A DNA stretch of 64,000 nucleotides, from positions 92,256,001 through 92,320,000 of the forward strand of contig JBITNC010000001.1 in assembly GCA_050084985.1 (NCBI GenBank), read 5' to 3'. This stretch comes from Nageia nagi. Taxonomy: Eukaryota > Pinophyta. Of this stretch, positions 33,400 through 44,600 are shown piece by piece. Position 1 is the first letter of the stretch, and each line of letters opens with the position of its first letter. The notes beneath the pieces are model-generated. The model made no database searches. It worked only from the letters and a program-made list of their open reading frames with translations, and was not told the DNA's origin. The position numbers were made by a program, and so were the translations under genes.

Positions 33400-34233
33400 T
33401 TGGTAAACAACATCAAATTCCTTTTGAGTCTAGCACACATCATGCTAAGGGTCCTCTTGACATGGTTAATATTAATTTATATAAACCACTGAATGGTATT
33501 CATGGTGGCTACTATTACTTCTTACTATTTATTAATGATTACTCTAAAAATATGTGGATGTATTATTTAAGAGCAAAGTTAGAAACCTTTGAGTTCTTTT
33601 AAGAACTCAAGACTTCTATGTAGAATGCAATTAGTCATCATATTTATGTACTCTACTAAAATAGAGGGGGATATGACACATCAAAAGCATTTTCTACCTT
33701 CTTGAAAAATAAATGGATTTGAAGATAGTTGAATACATCTTACACACCATAACAAAATGGAGTTACTAAAAAAATGAATCATACCATTATTGAAATAATA
33801 AGGAGTATGTTGAAAAATTCAAAGTTTGGTGTAATACTTTGGGCTGAGATAGTGAAAAGTGAAGTATATTTGCTAAATAGAGCATGCATAATGGATATTG
33901 CAAGAATGAAACCTAAGGAAGCATGTTCAAGAGTAAAACCATTTATCTCAAATATTTGAGTATTTGGTTGCACTTCCTATATGCACATTCCAAAGGAGAA
34001 GTAAACTAATTTGGAATATAATTCCTTGAGGTACATTCTTCTTGGGTATAGTAGTGCATCTAAAGGCAACATGCTTATGGATACTACTACTTGTATTATA
34101 TATGTGAGTAGATATTTCATTTTTGATGAGACTAGTAACCCTCCAACCAGTCAAACTATAGAATCACCTAATACTAGTCCTATATTAATTCCAAATGATG
34201 AAGGTAATGGAAGAGAAGTAGTTACAGTTATGA
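33400..34233 (+). pseudogene. Integrase of the copia element
   Basis: Legible blocks are GPLDMVNINLYKPLNG, YYYFLLFINDYSKNMWMYYL, QNGVTKKMNHTIIEIIRSML and FGVILWAEIV. At the first catalytic position Asn replaces Asp (VNINL), and in the QNG..E block Lys occupies the Glu position. The C-terminal part (VFGCTSYMHIPKEK, LLGYSSASKG, FDETSNPPTS) runs up to the insertion at 34234. Stops are frequent. Confidence 0.84.
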
Positions 34234-34238
34234 CTTTT

Positions 34239-34619
34239 TGTTATGAATAAAGTTCCCAAAATAGCATAAAATCATGAAAGAAAAAGCTCAACGCCTTGAA
34301 TAAGAGATAAAATTTGTAATAAGCCACTTTGATGGGACAACCTCCTTTAGAAATCTGTAATAAGCCACTTCAAGGGGGAAACCTCCTTTAAATCACATCA
34401 ATTATGCAACAATAGACAATACAAATGATAATACCTCCTTACTATATATAGGAGTCCAAGGGGTGCCACTACAATGAAAGGACACTAGCCGACATAACAA
34501 TAATAATGTCCAATTGACATAACAATAATAATGTAAGGGAATAACAATAACCATATTGGAATTCTATGGGACACATAATAACAATATATGGGCTACATGA
34601 GTAGTATAGGGACCTAACA
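34239..34619 (-). repeat. 3' LTR of the TRIM-like element
   Basis: 381 bp. It contains a tandem pair of about 46 bp built on 'taagccactt...acctccttta' and a second small duplication around 'gacataacaataataatg'. A TATA-like ctatatatag on the minus strand lies at about 34442-34451. Confidence 0.93.
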
Positions 34620-35405
34620 TGCCCCTATCCAAAAAAATGTTGTCCTCAACGTTTTAGTAGTTATGGATGCTTCTATAGAAATTTCTCATCTTCCCATGTA
34701 GAATATTTAGCCATTGACATATTTTTACATTAAAACTTCCTTTCCATCATAAAAACCATCTCTAAGGATGTTGGTATAATGCTAGTACATTGTAGGAGAC
34801 CACAATTCCCTAGGATGTAGTGCTTTTTAAATCATGATTTGGAGACTATTCTGTTATCCGACCTTCCAACTAATGTAAATCTAAAATTTTGGCCCTTTAG
34901 AGTCTAACATTTCTTCTTTGGTAGCCTCAGATGTCTTATTTTCAATGCCATATATTTTTTCAAATTCTGATATTCCAAGAGTAAATGGCTGCAACTTTCC
35001 CAAAATGTGCTAATTTTTGGATTTTTCAAAAGTACAAACTTGTACAAAGTGCCATGTGTCACCTATTTATTACTAGACCTTTAAAATTATAATAGATAAA
35101 CTTTAGTCTATACCCTAACCAATACAATAGGTTTCACCTATTTTGGAGTTGTAAAACTTTAGATATACACTTTTTAGCTAGAACACCTATTTTAGACCTA
35201 CTTTTGAGACTAGTCACAAACCTTAACTTCCCCTAAGTGTAACTTGCAAAATATAGTGAATGAGGAGCTAAAATTTGAATTAAAACTTTTTTGGTATGTA
35301 TTATAAAAATTAAATAAATTTCAGAATCTGAAACCTTGTAAAACAAAAGTTGTAGTGAAAATTCCATGATGACTAGTTTTGAGCTGTGAAACCATATAAT
35401 CGTCT

Positions 35406-35417
35406 GCTCTAATACCA
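35406..35417 (-). promoter_or_regulatory. Primer-binding site of the TRIM-like element
   Basis: The minus strand reads TGGTATTAGAGC, the same 12 bases as the site at 16413-16424. It lies two bases from the LTR edge. Confidence 0.88.
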
Positions 35418-35419
35418 AA

Positions 35420-35800
35420 TGTTATGAACAAAGTTCCCAAAATAGCATAAAATCATGAAATAAAGAGCTCAATGTCTTGAATAAGAGATAAAATCTATAA
35501 TAAGCCACTTCAAGGGGGAAACCTCCTTTACAAATCTGTAATAAGCCACTTCAAGGGGGCAACCTCCTTTACATCACATCAATTATGCAACAATAGACAA
35601 TACAAATGATAATACCTCCTTAGTATATATAGGAGTCCAAGGGGTGCCACTATAATGAAAGGACACTAGTCAACATAACAATAATAATGTTTGGCCAACA
35701 TAACAATATTAATGTAAGGGAATAACAATAACCATAGTGGACTTCTATGGGACACATAATAACAATATATGGGCTACATGAGTAGTATAGGGACCTAACA
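35420..35800 (-). repeat. 5' LTR of the TRIM-like element
   Basis: 381 bp, collinear with 34239-34619 without gaps. Differences cluster in two places (the 'gatgggacaa' region and 'ccaattga'). Confidence 0.93.
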
Positions 35801-35805
35801 CTTTT

Positions 35806-36730
35806 CTACTCGATCACTCAAAATGATTGACATGATATAGAAAGACAATATAGGATTATTATTTGAATGTTTCATAAAATACTTATAATTTAAGACCAAG
35901 GACATAGAATGGTATGTGAGGAGGTGAATCTAGCATTATTGAGTACAATGATGAATAGTTTAGAACTAGATATGATTTTTGAGGCTCTTAAATTACCATA
36001 ATAGAAATCAAGTATGAAAGTTGAATATGATGCATTAATGAGGAATGGCACATGGGAGTTGGTTTATTTTCAATTAGGGAAGAAGGCCATTAGATGAAAA
36101 TGGGTGTTCAAGTCAAAGTTGAAAGTTGATGGAACACTTGATAGCCATAAGGTTCATCTATTTGTAAAGAGACATGCCCAAGAAAAAGGAATATGTTATA
36201 AGGATATGTTTGCTCCTATAACTAAGGTTAAGAAAATCAAGATTACTTTTATGATGGTTGCATAGTTTGGTGGGAAATTCCATCATAGGGATATAAAAAG
36301 TTCCTTATTAAATGGAGATTTAGAGGAAGAAGTCTACATGTAATAAATAAATGGGTTTATTATTGATATAGGGAAAGGAAAGGTATATATGCTTATAAAG
36401 TATATATATGGATTTAAATATGCTCTAAGAGTCTATTATATTAGTATTGATGAACATTTATTGCAATATGGCTTTATTAGGATTCCTTATGATCCTAATA
36501 TCTACCTTAAATAACTTGGGGGGGAGATAGCCATAGTTATAGTATGTGTTGATGATTTGTTCATTACAAGTAGTATTGAAAAGTTTATTCTATCTTACAA
36601 AAATGAACTCAAAACATTATTCAACATGATTAATCTTAAGTTACTTCATTATTATCTTGATTTGTAGATCTAGTGAATGGAAGATCAGATATTTGTTTCT
36701 CAATTGAAGTACACCAAGAATTTGTTAGAG
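35806..36730 (+). pseudogene. Reverse transcriptase of the copia element (3' part)
   Basis: After the insertion the frame resumes with EYDALMRNGTWELV and KWVFKSKLKVDGTLDSHKVHL. It continues through HRDIKSSLLNGDLEEEVYM, KYIYGFKYALRVYY and CVDDLFITSS, where both catalytic Asp residues (36551-36556) are kept. It ends with FVSQLKYTKNLLEKF. Several stops are present. Confidence 0.87.
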
Positions 36731-36759
36731 AAATTCAAGATGATAGACTATCAACCCAT

Positions 36760-37482
36760 GTCCACATCAATTTAATTTGGTTTACATTTATCATATCATG
36801 ATATTTCTCCATAGATAGATGCAAATCTCTATCATCATTTGATTGGAGGGTTACTTTAATTTACCTATACAAGGTATTATATTTTTTATACTATTAGCTA
36901 TATTTATAGGTTTATGCATGAACCTAAGAGATCTCATTAGATAATGAAAAATCATGTGTTGAGATACATCTATAGTATTGATAATTATAGCCTTGAGTAG
37001 ATAAATTCTTCTTGAATCAATACATAAATATAGATTATGGAGGATCCTAGGATGATATGAGATCTACAATAGGATATGTATTCTTACTTGAATCTAGACT
37101 AATATCTTAGGGTATAAGTAAATAGAGTATCACATAAAAATCTACCATATATTCATAGTATCATACTACTATAGATGTTGTTTGAGAGGTAGTATGGTTA
37201 CATCGCATTTTGGAAGATATTGGTATACCAAAAATTTAGCATACCATTCTGTATTATGATAATTAGGGTGTATTTAAGTTGATTTGTAATCCTATTTTTC
37301 ATGACCATATCAAACACATTGATATTCAAGTGCACTTTATTGGTGATCATGTTTCATTACACAATATTCAACTCTGTTATATTTCCACAAAAGAACAAGT
37401 TACAAATATCTTCACCAAGGCTCTTGATTGCAAAAAGTTTGAGTACTTTCAAAGATTCTTCTCATATTCTTTAAAGACCTAA
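36760..37482 (+). pseudogene. RNase H and end of pol of the copia element
   Basis: The middle is badly broken. The last 67 codons are clean: NPIFHDHIKHIDIQVHFIGD, STKEQVTNIFTKAL, KKFEYFQRFF. This is the canonical end of copia pol (HiDik.HFirD, then q.ADifTK.l). The stop at 37480-37482 is at the expected place, just before the PPT. Confidence 0.86.
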
Positions 37483-37545
37483 TGTATTATGGAGGTATTT
37501 TGGAATAATACATTAGTTGTTAGAATAGTTAGGTAGACTATTAAT

Positions 37546-38430
37546 TTATCTTGTTAGTTTATTATTAACATAGCATTCACATGGGATGTTATGTTGTAAT
37601 AAATTTTGTCTTCTAGAGTATAGATTATTGTATTTAAATATTCTTAAGTAATGTAATGTCATAGCAGCCTTCATTCTAATATTTATAGTTGCATAAGTTA
37701 CATTTACAAGAAGAATACTTATAAACTTTGTTGAATCTATTTTAAGACCAATTAGTTGCATTTCTAGAAACACTTGAGGGCCTCCAAACCATATGTATTT
37801 TTTACATATCTTGTGATCATTGTAGTCTATGTGATTATGTCTATTAAATTTTGTCAAGAGAGTACATGGGAATCATGAAAATCATTTTGTAAAAACCTTG
37901 CAATCATTGTAGTCCATGAGATATTATCTTTTTCTAACATTTTATCAAATTTAATTAATGACCAAAGAAGGTTACAATGGTATTGAAAAAGTACAAGTTT
38001 AAAATAGATAAAATACATAATTTAAGCATAACCAAATAAGTAAAAGATAATAAAAATATATAATGGTTTGTACTTAAGCCTAAGTATTTCATTTCTTCAG
38101 ATAGTTCAATGATTTTTTATTACAACCATGGATTTTCATAACTTGCAATAATTTTAATACATGAAATAATTTTTTCATAATGCATCCTAATGAAGAAAAC
38201 CCTTTCCTTTGTAATGCTTCCCCATTTTGCATAGATGTCTATTAGATATGTTATCATAGTTGCATGCTATAAAAACCCACATATTGTGGATCAAAATTCT
38301 TGCTATGGGTGCATTAAAAACACATAAATAGATTAATACACATAAGAATATCAAAATATACATAACATATATTTCAAAATTTAAATGAGATGTAAAGATT
38401 AGGTAAATATGTGATTCAAACATTCAATTA
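37546..38430 (-). pseudogene. PPR protein relic (PLS type)
   Basis: Minus-strand pieces of PPR repeats. FLEMQLIGLKIDSTKFISIL (in frame 37857-37546) fits the second half of a repeat. IKFDKMLEKDNISWTTMIAR and FLQND near 37960-37880 fit the next. Near 38260-38200 YLIDIYAKWGSITKERVF is legible in one frame. Stops and shifts throughout. It begins right after the truncated copia LTR. Confidence 0.72.
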
Positions 38431-39260
38431 TGCTTCCAAAACCTATATGCTAAACAAAATCTAAATGCAACTACCAATGTAGGGGGACCTCCAATTTGAG
38501 CCCCTTGAGGAAATCAAATGAGCTTAAGGTGAGTTTCATCACCCCAAAAGGAAATTTGAGCCCCCTACCCCCAAATCAATGGAGGGAAAGAATGTAAATA
38601 TGCCTATGATGCAATGCACAAATGCCTATTCATAATTCAAAAAATGAGAAATTTGAATGGATCTAACTAATAGTATGAAAAATTTAATATTCAAACCATA
38701 CAAATAAGAATCAAGCCTTTTCAATCCCCAAAGAGAATTAAGAAACATTAAATCCCTTGGATATTAAGGATCTAAGTATACCTAATTGATTTAAATTTAA
38801 TTGTAACCATGAATCTATCAAATGAATGGATAATAATTCAATTTAGTATGAGATTTTACTTAGAATTATACTACATGCACAAAAACTATGGATAAAATAA
38901 TAAATCTAGCAAAGGATATAACTCCACCAAAATTAGCCTACTTCCATGGTTGAAAGCTCTCCAAATCTAAAATCCACCACAAAACCAACATAGTATAGCA
39001 ATATGATATATAATTCACCACTATAATTTACCCCATTGGATGTAGGATGAATATCATCAACATTTTGTGGTAGGAAATCCTCCCAAAGCTTAAAACCCTT
39101 CAAATATATTTCAAAACACTAGCTTGATATCTTGGAGCAAATTAGGAGAAAAATGATAAATGTGTAAGTAAATTAGGAGAAAAAATTATTAGAGAGAATA
39201 ATGATCCAAGAGAGGGAATTCTAATTTGACTTTAATATATATAGTTTCCTTGTAACTTAA
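38431..39260. other. Spacer, nothing recognised
   Basis: No coding motif. Near 38480-38580 the words aatttgagcccc occur twice, next to agggggacctcc, a weak echo of the LTR module found in the two neighbouring short elements. Confidence 0.35.
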
Positions 39261-39265
39261 GTTAA

Positions 39266-39516
39266 TATTAATATCCTAATGGATTATGGATTATTCCTAC
39301 AAAAATACACTAATCCTACACTAATGGATCACTTATGCTGCTTCGAGGGGGGCACCTCCTTGAGAATCACTTCTCACATGAAATGCAACTCATTTTTTTT
39401 TTTAATAATAGGGAAATCCCCTATAAATAGCTTTTACAACACAAGTAACCCAATGCATAATGCATATGGGACTAAACACAAGTACTATTCCTAATACATG
39501 TTATGGGTTCATAACA
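39266..39516 (-). repeat. 3' LTR of the TR-GAG-like element
   Basis: 251 bp, homologous to 41380-41644. Shared phrases are acctccttgagaatcactt, cacaagtaac and atgcataatgcatatggg. The left edge has lost the TG of the TGTTA end. Confidence 0.88.
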
Positions 39517-39603
39517 TGGCCACCCCCTTAAGGAAGTTTTGTACTCAAAGCTTCTACACACCACACACTAACAAATTGTAATATACACTACACACCTAAT
39601 CTA

Positions 39604-39650
39604 CTAAGGGGATTCATAACATTCTTACCCCCTTAAACAAGCTTTTTTCT
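39604..39650 (-). repeat. Second copy of the LTR edge and PPT
   Basis: ggggattcataacattctta followed by cccccttaaacaagc repeats the arrangement at 39505-39540 (gggttcataacatggcca, then cccccttaaggaag). It is a local duplication of the PPT-LTR boundary about 100 bp inside the element. Confidence 0.6.
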
Positions 39651-39898
39651 CAAATCTTGCCCAAAAATACAAAGTACATATGCAATTTATCCATGAATAA
39701 CAAGGACAAGAGGGAACTGAGGATTCTAACCTAGCTATAGTAGCCAACAATGCACCAAAGCTGAACATGAGCCCATCCATGTATCAAAAATCCACTCTAA
39801 AAAGGATTATGTTGATGTTTAGGAGGGAACAAAAAGAAGAATCCAAAAGAATTCATAAATAATCCACCATCATGTTGCTATTGCTACATTGAATAGTC

Positions 39899-40492
39899 CT
39901 ATAGTGGGTGCTCAAAGAAAACATGTGACCTAAAATCATCCATAGTGATATAAGTAAAAGGAATATCCTCATACTCTACAACCTACTCCATGAGACTAGA
40001 AGAAACTAGCTCTACTAAATCCTCAAGAAACTCATCAATAATGGGTTGGTCTACAAAAGGATGTATAGGTGTTTCCTCAAGATGCTCCTTTGACTCCTTA
40101 AAAAAATCCTCTTTACTTAATGCCTCTTGAATACATGTCAATCCCTTTGTAAATGTATCCTCAAGTTTGGAAAGTTCTTCTCAAAAATATTGAAAGTTCT
40201 TATCATAGATATTCTCCTCCTTGGGTGTTGCAACAACTTTCTTTTGAGAGGCAAGCATGTCTTCTGCAAGATTGGTAAGACAATAAACATCATACCAAGT
40301 TTTGGGATTCCACATGGTAACCTTAGTCTTAATGTCTTTTTGTAATCCTTGAATGAAGCAATATTTGTATGTGTCCACATGAAATCCATTGAAAGCATAA
40401 AAAATGCTAAATTTAATGTGATAGTGTTTCACATAGGATGTTTGATGATGATAATACATGTAAGCCATTTTTTTTTTCACCCACTCTATATT
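39899..40492 (-). pseudogene. Gag of the TR-GAG-like element
   Basis: One reading frame of about 197 codons, broken by TGA at 40181-40183 and TAG at 39983-39985. It starts NIEWV, runs through VKHYHIKFSIFYAFNGF, FIQGLQKDIKTKV, NPKTWYDVYCLTNLAEDM, then an acidic tail (FVDQPIIDEFLEDLVEL, YEDIPF). F..GL...I...V followed by P.T......A is the standard second half of the retrotransposon gag domain. No zinc knuckle was seen. With only two stops it is among the best preserved element proteins here. Confidence 0.72.
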
Positions 40493-41365
40493 TTAAGATA
40501 TTTTTGAGATAGCTTCACTATGTTTAATATAAAATAGTTAATATAGCTTAAAAACTTTAGAAAATTTTTTTTTAGTACTCTTGAGATAAATATATGGAAA
40601 CCCTTTCAATATTTTGAGCTAACTCACCAAGATGAAAAATATATGACTATTTACTTTTCCCCTTTTTTCATAATTCCTGATCTAGGTATTTTAGTAATCT
40701 CCACACAAATTGATAAATAATACTCAACATGATCTAAATTTTTTATTGAATTCCTATCATATGCACATAAATCTTCCCTCAAAAAATTAGAATCCAATTC
40801 CATTAATTTCATCCTAAAATATGAATTTAGGGAAAAACCTAAAATGCTAATAATTCCCAAAATATAACTCCAATGGACCTAAAATTTGTACTACATGTGG
40901 ATGATGATATTTACAAAAATCCACTAAAGATTTTGAAATATTCCTTAAAATGCATAAATGGTGAGCATTTGTCTTTTGTGACTCTTCAAATTCTTCAAAA
41001 ACCCTTCAATTTCTTCAAATCTTCCACCTGCAAGTGCCCTTGCAAATTGGATCCAATAGCCCTTACCAATTTCTTTGTGAGATTTACCTCTAAATGCCCA
41101 TAAATAGCCTTGAATCCTTCAAAATGTCTTCTACCAATGAAACTATTACACATGCATTCTCTACTCAAATCTACTTTCACTCATGGTTTCTACTTCAAAT
41201 CTCCCATAAATCTACCAAAATGATAAAATGGGTTTGCACTACACAAATCCACCCATGCAAATAAACCCACTCAAAACTCCAAAACCACTCAACCATAAAA
41301 CCTCTCATAGATAATAAAAACCACTCACACTAGCAATAAAACTACCCATAAGAGCCAAAATTGAA

Positions 41366-41377
41366 GATTTGATACCA
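41366..41377 (-). promoter_or_regulatory. Primer-binding site of the TR-GAG-like element
   Basis: The minus strand reads TGGTATCAAATC, two bases from the LTR edge. It matches 10 of 12 bases of the initiator-Met site. Confidence 0.75.
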
Positions 41378-41379
41378 GA

Positions 41380-41644
41380 TGTTACAATCCTAATGGATCA
41401 TAATTAGATTATGGCCTATTCCTACAAAAAAAATACTAATCCTACACTAATGGATTGCTTGTTCCACTTTGAGGGGGGAACCTCCTTGAGAATCACTTAT
41501 CACATAAAACTCAAATCATTATTTTTTTTCTAATAATAGGAAAACCCCCTATAAATAACTTTTACAACACAAGTAACACAATGCATAATGCATATGGGAC
41601 TAAACACAAGTACTATTCCTAATACATATTATGGGGTCATAATA
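41380..41644 (-). repeat. 5' LTR of the TR-GAG-like element
   Basis: 265 bp, starting TGTTACAATCC and ending ggtcataata on the plus strand. Paired with 39266-39516. Confidence 0.88.
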
Positions 41645-41649
41645 GTTAA

Positions 41650-44600
41650 TATATCTAGGTAATACCCTTTTTTCACTTTATTTGGCCCTTAAGTGAATTA
41701 TTCTCATCTTTGCACACTTAAGTGATTCTTGTTGAGCAAGGTGCAGTGATAGTGTTATCATTGTTGTCAACACACTATTATGGATGTGTTCAACACTTGA
41801 ATATGAATTTTTAGTATCTATATGCTTCAGTGTGAAAAGTTGAAAAAGTTACAACAATTTTCAAAAGTTGCAAAAGTTGTCAAACAATTGTAAATAGTGC
41901 AAAAGTCATTCATATGTGCTTGTTTGAAGATGTTTGGTTCTTATGAGGATGCTTTTGATGTTCATGTGAAGTTGTTACAAGTTGTTCATGCCAATGGACT
42001 ATGGTGGATGGCCCAACATTTCTTTTGAAATCTTATTCATTAGTTCAAAATGAATTTGTAGCATTAGTACAAGTGGTTACTTTGTTGGTGCATCAGTGGC
42101 AGAGATTGTGCCTTTTTTGGCTATGTGTAATTTTGGACAAAGTTTCCATTTGCAGTAGTTATTGTATGATTTTAGTGATGAACTAGAGTTTATTTTTTGT
42201 ACTAATAGTAGAGGGATATATCAATAATAGGTGGTTCAAATTTTTCCTTAATTCTGATATCAAAGAAGAAAGTTATAGCTTTCAAAAAATACCTCTAGAA
42301 CACTTTTTCTAGTTTTGGGCAATTTTATGGAATAGCGATAAAATGCCAAAAATGGTGATCAAAAGTGAGTTTTTTCAAAATGTGATTATTTTTTCACTTA
42401 TACATCATAAAATTAAGTAAGTTTTCATTTTGGAGCATTACGATCCAAGGTCCTTGTAATGCATCCACTAATTATCATCAACTAAAGCCCTAATTTTTGA
42501 CCTAAATTTTTTTTTTTATTATAACACTCAAATGATATAGAAATGAACTAGGTGATCCCATATGAGTTTGATATGCTGCTAGCTAACTCAGCACTCACAT
42601 GGTAAGATTGGCCAAGAACCTAGGATAACCAACCATAATAAATTTTTTGGTGTTCACTTTTCAACACTCACCCTATTGAAAAGACACCTCAAAAGTAACC
42701 TCACCATTCCTATTCCACATCCCATGTGTAATAGGATTTATGATTATGGTGTAGTGGTTTTCTGGTTGGGGCCCATAACACCTAAGAGATCATATTTCCA
42801 CTAAGTTAGTTGTCATCTCTTGATGATAACTCTCCATCTCATAGGAGTAGTTAACTTGTCCTAGGCAAGCTTCCTTATGAATGGTTAGCATAACCTATGG
42901 AATAATCATCATATCCCTATCTGCTAAATGCAAGTGATATGAATACTAATTACCCTCACCTAGTAATAGTAGTTTTTTCAATTACTATCCCCACCTGACT
43001 TATCTTTCATGGAATATGAGTGCTAACCTACCCATAACTATCAGCTAGTCCCACCATGTGGTTCAACATCCCCATGCCCATAACTTGGGGAGCCATGGAT
43101 ATTAAATGATATCCTTGAGTGATTTTTTAGTCTAATATGTTTTTAAATGTGTTTACAAAAGAACCACCTATGTCTTATTTACCATATACTAATATTTTCA
43201 AATAGTGAAGTGGGTCTAAGACATGTTCTAAAGTTTAACACCATTCATCGTTACCCATGAGGAGTACCTCGCAGGTATTAGTTATAGCTTACATAGGAAG
43301 GCACATAAATTTTTTTATTTTATCCCATATGCATTGTATCATGTATGGAGATCCATTTTTTAAAAGATCTCTTGAATACATAAAGTAACAAGTTGAGGAA
43401 GGATTTTGCCACTATTACTATAAAAGTAATGCGAGCCTAAGTGGTCCTCATGCAAAGAATATTTCTTTTTGTTTATTATCTAGCAAGGTAGGTTTACTTG
43501 GAGAAGGCTCTTCACTGCACTTCTTGTATCCATTCAAAAAAAGTTTTGAATGATTCCATTTATATCATGGGGTCCCATTGATATCCAATTTGATTCCAAG
43601 GAACCCTAAGATATCCCAAATGCTCATAATTTTTCATTTGCAACCTTAACTCTAGTTTAGGTTTAATTCTATGTTGTTGGGATAATTTTGGATTTATCAA
43701 GATTAAAAACCTAATCCATTTATAACTATTACTTAACAAGTATTAATCCTTAATCCTATTCATCAAAGCATTAATCTTAACATCTAATAATCATGATGTT
43801 GTTCTTAAAGAGAAAATAAAATCATCTACCTTTCATTTATCATTCAATATACTAACAATATTTAAATACAACATAATCCTCATTAAGCATTTCTAAGTTA
43901 ATAATCAATTATGAGAAGTTTGAATACATATTATAACTTTATTTGTCAATATCTAGGGTAATGAAATAGCTTCTACAAACTTATTACAAGAATATTATTA
44001 CATAATAAGGCTAATACAATGATTTTGTAATTCATCGTCATCATCTTGTAATACAAATATAATTTAACATGTTATTTAGTAAATCATTCTTTGCCTTTTC
44101 ATGGGACACACCCAATGATCTTTAAGTAATGAGCATCGAGCATCTTCATCATTCTTTTTGTAATGAGCTTCAAACATCCCTTGGTACTTGGTGGATGGAT
44201 AGAGTACTAGGAAAGAGGAGGATCAGGACATCCCTTTATATTTTATGAACATAATGCAATGCATTCATTAACTTAAGACCTCGAGAGGATTTTAGGTCCT
44301 ATTTGGACTACTTCTCTTCCTTGGTCATGAATCAACTTATACTTCACATATAAATACAAATTTTCATTCTTATAAATGTCAAAACATTTAAATCTTCCTT
44401 TTTCTTTTATAACCCTTTTTTTTGTTGATAATTATGGTGTTATTAATAATTAGAATTCATTCCATGAATTTATTTCAAATAAATAATAATAAGTATACAA
44501 TCACTATATACAAAATTCTCTATACTTAACTACTCAATAATATTATTATTAAATGAAGGTTTATCTCAAATTCATGACATGAATCTATCTAATGGCATTC

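Larger units (their letters stand above)
34239..35800 (-). mobile_element. TRIM-like LTR element nested in the copia element
   Basis: Two LTRs of 381 bp each (34239-34619 and 35420-35800) flank 800 bp without retroelement protein motifs. Target duplications are perfect: ctttt at 34234-34238 and 35801-35805. LTRs begin TGTTA and end TAACA. On the minus strand a PBS matching initiator-Met tRNA at 11 of 12 follows the right LTR, and GGATAGGGGCA precedes the left LTR as PPT. I count about 29 differences between LTRs, roughly 92% identity. The element must have been moved by proteins supplied in trans. Confidence 0.93.
32020..37545 (+). mobile_element. Ty1/copia retrotransposon, dead, interrupted at 34239-35800
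   Basis: The plus-strand order is gag, protease, GAG-pre-integrase, integrase, RT, RNase H, the copia order with integrase before RT. The host frame breaks off at 34238 and resumes after 35805 because a TRIM-like element sits between. A purine-rich tract (atggaggtattttgg, about 37490) and TGTTAGAATAG at 37518 suggest the start of the 3' LTR, cut off by PPR-like sequence soon after. The 5' LTR was not found; the Tat-like element lies directly upstream. Confidence 0.87.
39266..41644 (-). mobile_element. TR-GAG-like LTR element: LTRs plus gag only
   Basis: LTRs lie at 39266-39516 (251 bp) and 41380-41644 (265 bp), and target duplications are perfect: gttaa at 39261-39265 and 41645-41649. On the minus strand, TGGTATCAAATC (10 of 12 to initiator-Met) follows the right LTR, and AAGGGGGTGGCCA precedes the left LTR. 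The 1.86-kb interior has a gag-like frame (39899-40492) and no protease, RT, RNase H or integrase motif. This structure matches TR-GAG elements described in plants, which carry gag but depend on others for pol. Confidence 0.85.

Noticed and set aside
35233-35418. 61-codon frame inside the TRIM-like element
   Set aside because: No similarity to any element protein, and it ends in the PBS region. Taken as chance.
40127-40345. Plus-strand frame and a second minus frame over the TR-GAG gag
   Set aside because: Only the frame giving GLQKDIKTKV and NLAEDM fits a gag domain; the others are shadows.
43540-43640. Possible LINE reverse transcriptase end on the minus strand
   Set aside because: Only one weak block (HLGYLRVPW) and no catalytic motif within several kb, so not annotated as an element.
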